Assembly: GCA_004154925.1 (NCBI GenBank)
Contig: QJNS01000325.1
Coordinates: 1-64,000, forward strand
Origin: Monosporascus cannonballus
Taxonomy: Eukaryota > Ascomycota > Sordariomycetes > Xylariales
Direction of reading: 5' to 3'
DNA length: 64,000 nt
Positions 58,206 to 64,000 of the stretch are shown here, one piece after another; within the stretch, counting starts at the first letter, position 1; every line of letters starts with the position of its first letter. Position numbers and translations under genes: made by a program. The notes under the pieces were generated by a model. The model made no database searches and had not been told where the DNA came from. It was given only the letters and a program-made list of their open reading frames with translations.

Positions 58206-59437
58206 ATGTCCTTCAGAAAGAGGAATGTAGTGGTCAGCACTTCAGCCGCATCACAGGCGGCGGCGGCTCCTAAGGCCGAAAATGCGCCTATCCCCGGAGT
58301 GAGACCCTCGCCTCATGACAGCCGGCCGACTACATCCACCGGGACAGCATCTCTAGACAACTTACTTGCCGGCCATGCAGGATTGCCTCTGGGTACCTCG
58401 CTTCTGATCGGGGAACACGGGACGACAGATTTTGCGGGTGTGCTTTTACGTTATTATGCGGCTGAAGGTCTCGTTCAGGGGCACCAGGTCCACGTATTGG
58501 GTTTATATGAGGGCTGGAAGGCCGAACTTCCCGGCCTCTCCACGGATGCGAAGTCATCCAGCAAGTCAGAGGCTCCCGCCGGCGAGAAGATGAAGATCGC
58601 CTGGAGGTACGAGACCATGGGAGCTCCAAGAAGTACGCCGCGGTGACTAGCTCTAATTTGCGATCCGCGGTCTTTCTGACAACACGTGCAGCTAGAGATG
58701 TCCCTCAGAGACAGGATCCCGATGGCACTGCCTCTGCGTCGACGTTCTGTCACTCTTTCGATTTAACGAAGAGGCTTGCCCCTGGTGATATCAAGGGCCA
58801 GGTTAGCTTTCATCCGTCGATGAGCTCACCGAGTCCGACTGCTCCGCCCAAAGATACAGCATCCCCATTCAAGACCTTTACCAGGGATCTCGCTTCAAAG
58901 CTAGCAAATTCGCAGCCAGCAACGATCCACCGCGTCATTGTCCCAGGCATTCTCTCGCCGACGGGATACGCGGGCTCCTCCTCTCGGCCAGAGGACGTCC
59001 TGCAGTTCCTGCACACCCTCAGGGCGCTCCTGAGACAACACCCCGCCCAACTGACCGCGCTCATCACCCTGCCCCTCACGCTGTTCCCGCGCAGCACGGG
59101 CCTGACCCGGTGGATGGAGATCCTCAGCGACGGCGTCCTCGAGCTCGTGCCGCTGCAGTCCAACTCGGTGCACGCGCCGCCCGCGAGCTCCTCGAAGTCG
59201 GACTCGAAGTCCTCCTCCGAGGAGCAGGTCCAGGGTCTGCTCAAGGTGCACACACTGCCCGTGTTCGACGAGAAGGGCGGGGGCTCCTCTGAGGCCCACG
59301 CGGCCCGCGAGGACCAGGCCTTCAGCCTGAGCCGGTCGAGGGGGCTCGTCATCAAGCCGTTCAGCCTGCCGCCCGTGCTCGACGATGAGCCGGAGCGGAA
59401 GTCCGCGGAGGCTGGGAAGACGAGCATGGAGTTTTGA
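58206..59437 (+). CDS. ELP4: Elongator complex subunit ELP4
   Basis: Elp4 forms the RecA-fold Elp4-5-6 hexamer of Elongator, which supports modification of wobble uridines in tRNA. Two exons (58206-58632, 58692-59437) give 390 residues. The N-terminus has MSFRKRNVVVSTSAASQAAA and IPGVRPSPHDSRPTTSTGTA, then LDNLLAGHAGLPLGTSLLIG, the Elp4/PAXNEB signature in the degenerate P-loop region. Exon 2 gives FCHSFDLTKRLAPGDIKG and IHRVIVPGILSPTGYA. A Ser/Lys-rich insert near residue 320 and a C-terminal motif, FSLSRSRGLVIKPFSLPPVL, complete it. The intron (58633-58691) is deduced from the FCHSFDLTKRL context; GTACGC..GTGCAG gives the right phase. Confidence 0.92.
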
Positions 59438-59830
59438 GTCATGTTTTAGACCTGCGTTTTACTCGTGTAGTGCTCCGGCATAATGCATTATCAAAGAATA
59501 GAACTTCGAAGTAAATACACCGAATGATATCTTCTTAACCTCTATTGTACTCAGGTGGAAAGCAGTTACATATCATTTACTGCTTCCGGCTTTCCTTGGC
59601 ACTCTTCCCTTGAAACAGGAGAGAGTTGAGCTGAGGGGAATCACGACAAAACCAACTTCGGGTTGACACATTGGAATCATACACAGTTGTCTACAAACAG
59701 CGCCTTCTAATTTCTATAGTCATTCTGGTGGATAATGGGAAGAAGTCAAGGGCATGTGGAAGGGCCATCTCACCACGAATGCAGACGCTTTTTTGACACA
59801 CCTGCTATGGAGTCTATCAGTCCGTCGTCG
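59438..59830. terminator. Convergent 3' region of ELP4 and the SDR gene
   Basis: This 393-base stretch holds both 3' ends. It is A/T-richer than the flanking exons, and no coding signal is seen. Confidence 0.4.
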
Positions 59831-60861
59831 TCACCTCATACCACTTTCTTGAAGCTTCTTGATATGCTTCAATTCCTCTTCTACCAGGTGGTTTTCCTGA
59901 CCTACTGGCCCTACTGTCGGGTATAAGGCCTCCAGCGGCACCTCCCGGATATTCATAGTAGGGTCCCCCTTAGTTCCGATGAGCATGGCCTCGACGATAT
60001 TTCCGTCGCCATACTGAGGCTCGGTCATGATCCGCAGAGCGATCTCGGCGCACTGTCTCGGCGTCATCATGAGGTCGCCGGGCTGCACTCGGGAGCGGCA
60101 GTACTCGGGGTAGAAAATGGGCGTCTGTCCAGGTTACCAGTGTCGGTCCTATATGCAGGAGGTATATGTCAGATCGTACGCACATCAACCGTGCCGGGGC
60201 AAATGGCGGCACTGCGGATGCCCACCGCCTGCCGCAAGCCCCCCAGGCACTTCGCCATGCTGACGGTGGCCGCCTTGCTCGCCATGTACAGGGGCGACAG
60301 GGACTGGTGGACGTAGGCCGCGACGCTGGAGACCCACAGCAGGTTGCCCTTGACGTCCCCCCTGTTCTGCAGCCAGTAGTCGAAAGCGATCTGCGCCAGC
60401 CTGATGGGCCCGATAGTGTTGACGGCGAAGGTATTGTACTGGCCGACCTCGGCGTCGGCCCTGTCCGCGGCGAGGGACGACACGCCCGGCGGGTTCCAGA
60501 AGCTGCTGGACGGCGGCTCGTAGATCCCGGCGCTGTTGACCACGATGTCCACGCGGCCGAAGCCCGCGAGCGTCGCCTCCCAGAGCTTGCTGATGTCTTT
60601 CCAGTTGGCGATGTCCGTCTGCTGGAATCTTGCGGCGGCCCTGTATCTGTTCAACGTTGCCTCGGCCTCTGGCCGGAGCTTCAGGTCCGCCATCATGACG
60701 GAGCAGCCGTTCTCGAGGAGGAGCTCCGTGAGAGCATGGCCGATTCCTGTCGCACAATGAGTTGAGGCCCCCGTTAAGCCGAGACTGAGCAACCTGGACA
60801 TACCTGACCCCGCCCCCGTGACAACGGCCACCTTGTCCTTAACCTCGTAAGCTTCGGCCAT
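59831..60861 (-). CDS. Short-chain dehydrogenase/reductase, 15-PGDH-like
   Basis: This is a classical SDR, an NAD(P)-dependent oxidoreductase; the substrate is unknown. Exons 60861-60804, 60746-60184 and 60124-59831 give 304 residues. The cofactor motif VAVVTGAGSGIGHAL forms only after removing a 57-nt intron (60803-60747) that is open in frame and would insert 19 residues into the TGxxxGxG loop. MMADL ends the second strand, so NAD is likely. NSAG replaces the usual NNAG. The catalytic residues are Ser in LLWVSSVAAY and Tyr/Lys in LYMASKAA. PGTVD then joins TPIFYPEYC across the second intron. The C-terminal 60 residues (EELKHIKKLQ) are specific to this subgroup. No cluster partner is next to it. 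Confidence 0.9.
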
Positions 60862-63800
60862 GTCGGTGTTGATCGTGTGCCAAGTACTTTGGATTTAGGA
60901 GAGTGGTGGAACCTTAAGGCTGAATTCCTTACCGCCTATAGGTTTTCGAGGACGAGTTGTCGTGGACAGCTTGTCCACTTATTTACCTTTTTTTTTCGCT
61001 TAAGTTTGCCGGCCTAGATCATACCGAGTACCTCACTGCACCGATGCGGCCCGGAAACTGGCCATGGTCCAAATGTGACGCTGGCTACTTCCTGCATACT
61101 GGCTTTCCAGGAGTATGTGACTATTGCGCCTTAGGCCGTCAACTTGCAGCCAACATGGGGCAGGTTTGCTGTCTAGTGAAGTGGGCATAAGTGGCAGCTC
61201 CCACAAGTAAAGCAATCGGTCATTCCTAGATCAGTAAATCCTCTAGCCCCTCATGACTCTATATGCATTACGGACGGATGATGGTGATAATCCGATAACG
61301 CGCTTGCACGCTTTACGCCGCGGATATCATTTTGAGGCTCGTTACATATAGTGTATGTCACACTTACTAAGGAGCAGATGCACAGTTCTTGAGGGTATAT
61401 TGACTTGTAGGAAGCTAGGAAGCGTTGATCCCACCTGCTGTCGGTGATCCACTGATATATGGCTCTTGGGCGCCGATATTGCTGCCCAACAGAAAGGGGG
61501 GGGCCCTTTCCACGACAGTGTACTTATAGATGCCATGAGGCTAAGTGACGTGGACCAGGGGTTCTGGCCACAGATATACGCCGTCTCATCAGCCCCTGCA
61601 GGATTATTACTAGAAATAGAATTAGACATTCATTAAATCTACAACTTTTTTTTAATAATTCAAAATCAACCTGTTTAGATGGAAATATCGGCCGGGTCCG
61701 CTACAAAAGCTATCATGTCGTTTATGGTTATACGGTATTTAAACTCGAATTCCCTTTAGGAATAACTGACTTCCCTATCCATTCGTTCTCAGAACCCGCA
61801 ACCTCCGGCTGGGTTGGGACTTCGGATCCGTCCAACTATTTAGCTGGCGTTGGGTTTTCTCATTAGGATACAGCCGACTATCTCAGATGCAGGCCTATCA
61901 TCGAGGCCACAGCCGATGGACAACCAGCCCTGCTTGAACAATGGCGCAACAAAGCATTCCAAAACGAAGAACCGCAAGCCCTATATCGTACTTGCTTCTA
62001 GTCTCCCAACTTTCGTAGTAATAATATATCAAGTAACCCCTGTAAGCGTAGCCCAAATAGCACGCGAGCATTATTAAGTCCCATGTTAATGAGGGTTCAC
62101 GACGCCTTGGTGCGCTGGCGGTTGAAGATTGAGCAGGATCGTCTCCTCCTGTGTATCGTGAGCTAGCACCAACATTGCTATATTTAGAGGCTTATCTGAA
62201 GGCTTCTCATCAGTTACACCGTGCTCCTGCAGCTTTGTAGGCGGAAGTGAACCCACGAGAGTGGGAGACAACTTAAGGGACGATTAGTCTGGTTGGTGAC
62301 GCCTCTTCGTGTTTAATCAGCAGCTTTTAGGAGATGAGTTCAGGGAGGTCCAGCTCGTGGGGCGGGGCCCTACTTATATGCGAAACCGTGACTGTGCCAC
62401 AATGCGGCAAACAGCAAACAGGGGGTGGGGCATCAGTACACGGATAGAACCCCTGAAATGGGTGCTCCGGTGTGGTCAATGTAGCAGCGAATTTAGCGGC
62501 ACAGTGATCTATTCACTTTTGATCATTTGCATACTCGCTCAGGGACCCTGCCATGGCTGCCATGCAGTCTCCGGGTACGGTATCCCGCTCTTGGGTACCA
62601 TTTTAGCTCTGCAAATCCTCGCGTACAAGGAGTCTAGTACCATTATCTGGACAAGGCATTTTAGTGATATCTATAGGATCCACGTAAGTGAGGGCTTCTA
62701 GCATACCTTTCAGCGGTCGAGGCAACCAATCGCCAGCCACATGGTTCCCAGTCAATATATATATATATATATAACGACATGCATTTGCATTGATAACGAT
62801 CACTGTCCCATTTATCAAAGTCATGCAGCTGCTGATGCTGCATATTCATCTGGGCGCCGGTCTGTGTCCCCAAATCCCAGAACCTGGTTCTCGATCCACG
62901 TGGGGGGCATCGGGGCAAGTGCCGTAGCGCTTATAACTCTTGTAGTCGTTGATTTACACAACGGCGGCCTTTGAAGCGCTTGCGGCGATACCTGATGACG
63001 GGTCGTCCTTTGGGAGAGTTGGACATGCTTTTAATTAAATAAAAATGTTAGTTTAAGACAGAAGTTAGTGGTGTCATGAAGACTTTACGAGGATAATGCT
63101 AGTCATGACCTACGGTGACTGGGATACTTCAGCTTGAGCGGGACTTCGGGAGTGGTTTTAGGTTTCCCCTCCCTGTGCTCTAGCATATTCGCTCTCGATA
63201 AATTACTTTAACACCCGGTGCTGCTGCTCCTTAAGTGATGGATAAGAACAGATAAGGACAGGGTATATAACTTCGTGCTACGAAAGGAGTGCAGCTCGGC
63301 TTTGTTTTACGAACTAGCAACTATCTCAAGATGGGCGTAAGGCTGAATATGGTGGTCTTGCGAGGAAGCACTGGGTTACGATGGCTGTGCACGCATACCC
63401 TTCGTGGAATGCGAGGTATGCCGAGTAGTCAAATACCTGGAGAAAACCCGCCATGGCATAGTTGACTTAAGGACTGTAGCCTTTTTCTCCACCCGTGGTG
63501 ATCCCATTTCTATCGTCGGCATGAGTGGTGTCACATCCAGTCTCGTAGACCTGCTAAGAAACGTGTTTAGTTAATTTCTTGTATATGTGAAGTGGGAAGC
63601 ACGCGGATTTCTTCACACTCAGTCTGATGAGCGTAACTGGAAGCACTGAAAGCTGCGCCCATACCGATTCAGTCATGACTCGATATTACTAAATCGACCC
63701 ATGACTACGCCCAGCACAGCATCCCTCTGATCCAGGATGCAACATTGAAGTAGTAATAAAACGGTCGCTATAGTTCGACAGGACGCAATCTGCTGAAAAT

Positions 63801-64000
63801 TTAAGATATCTAGATGAAGATGACACCCAGTCACCGCCCTGAAGGACCATAACCTCTATTTAGGGACGGAAGACGGACGGTTGGGTGACTTTCCTATCCT
63901 AGGATATACGGACACGTCAAAACTGTTCGGATGCCTTGGCGCGAGACGTCTTGCAACAATCAAGGGAGAAAGGTATTGCATGTTATGCTCCCTCTACTGT
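60862..64000. other. Gene-poor terminal region, 3.1 kb
   Basis: The first few hundred bases should hold the SDR promoter. The remainder has only short frames on both strands with no recognisable motif, and TpA-rich words are common. An (AT)n tract lies at about 62754-62773. No RNA gene is supported. Confidence 0.4.
62754..62773. repeat. (AT)n microsatellite
   Basis: About ten AT units follow CCCAGTCA and end in TAACGACATG. It lies within the gene-poor terminal region. Confidence 0.85.

Noticed and set aside
1..64000. A biosynthetic, defence or mobile multi-gene system
   Set aside because: No polyketide/peptide synthase, transporter cluster, transposase, integrase or repeat array is visible; the genes are mostly unrelated housekeeping loci.

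Overview
This window comes from a filamentous ascomycete (Pezizomycotina, most likely Sordariomycetes). Genes carry short introns (47-105 nt, longer only where an assembly gap falls inside) with GT..AG ends and CTAAC/CTGAC-type branch points. The gene set is that of an ordinary fungal nuclear chromosome: SYF1, V-ATPase subunit D, ULA1, ANP1, a GEA-type ARF-GEF, HEI10, YND1, RPB8 and ELP4. There is also a Zn2Cys6 regulator with a fungal_trans domain. No rRNA, convincing tRNA, CRISPR or intact transposon is visible.

Layout. 1-9.4 kb: SYF1 (-) and VMA8 (+) are divergent. They are followed by a GRF zinc-finger gene whose frame is broken twice in G runs, a small broken gene, and a two-RRM U1A/U2B''-type gene (-). 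9.4-32.6 kb is mostly gene-poor. It holds a decayed pseudogene (10.5-11.2 kb), a Zn2Cys6 transcription factor (-, 16.1-18.6 kb), ULA1 (-, 23.1-24.9 kb) and a two-exon gene on the minus strand at 26.3-27.0 kb, assembled here by hand because exon 2 lacks an early start codon. 32.6-41.0 kb: ANP1 (+) and a 1,628-residue GEA ARF-GEF (+). 42.4-60.9 kb is the gene-dense part: HEI10, a 476-aa orphan, a 109-aa orphan, YND1, a Hikeshi/OPI10-like gene, a DUF4743-NUDIX gene, RPB8, ELP4 and an SDR oxidoreductase. 60.9-64 kb has no gene I can support.

The genes are housekeeping loci and do not form one pathway. Themes are splicing (SYF1, U1A/U2B''), secretory-pathway glycosylation and traffic (ANP1, GEA, YND1), vacuolar acidification (VMA8), neddylation (ULA1), transcription and tRNA modification (RPB8, ELP4) and meiotic recombination (HEI10). 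Several neighbours are divergent over 0.5-0.9 kb and could share promoters (SYF1/VMA8, Hikeshi/NUDIX, RPB8/ELP4).

Assembly quality limits some calls. Two 10-N gaps sit beside G runs of 15 and 50 bases. At least three genes show single-base frame breaks, so some apparently broken genes may be sequencing errors. The gene-poor blocks show dinucleotide bias compatible with old RIP-mutated repeats. I found no convincing new multi-gene system. The strongest unexpected items are the hidden gene at 26.3-27.0 kb and the two 10-11 nt microexons in VMA8.
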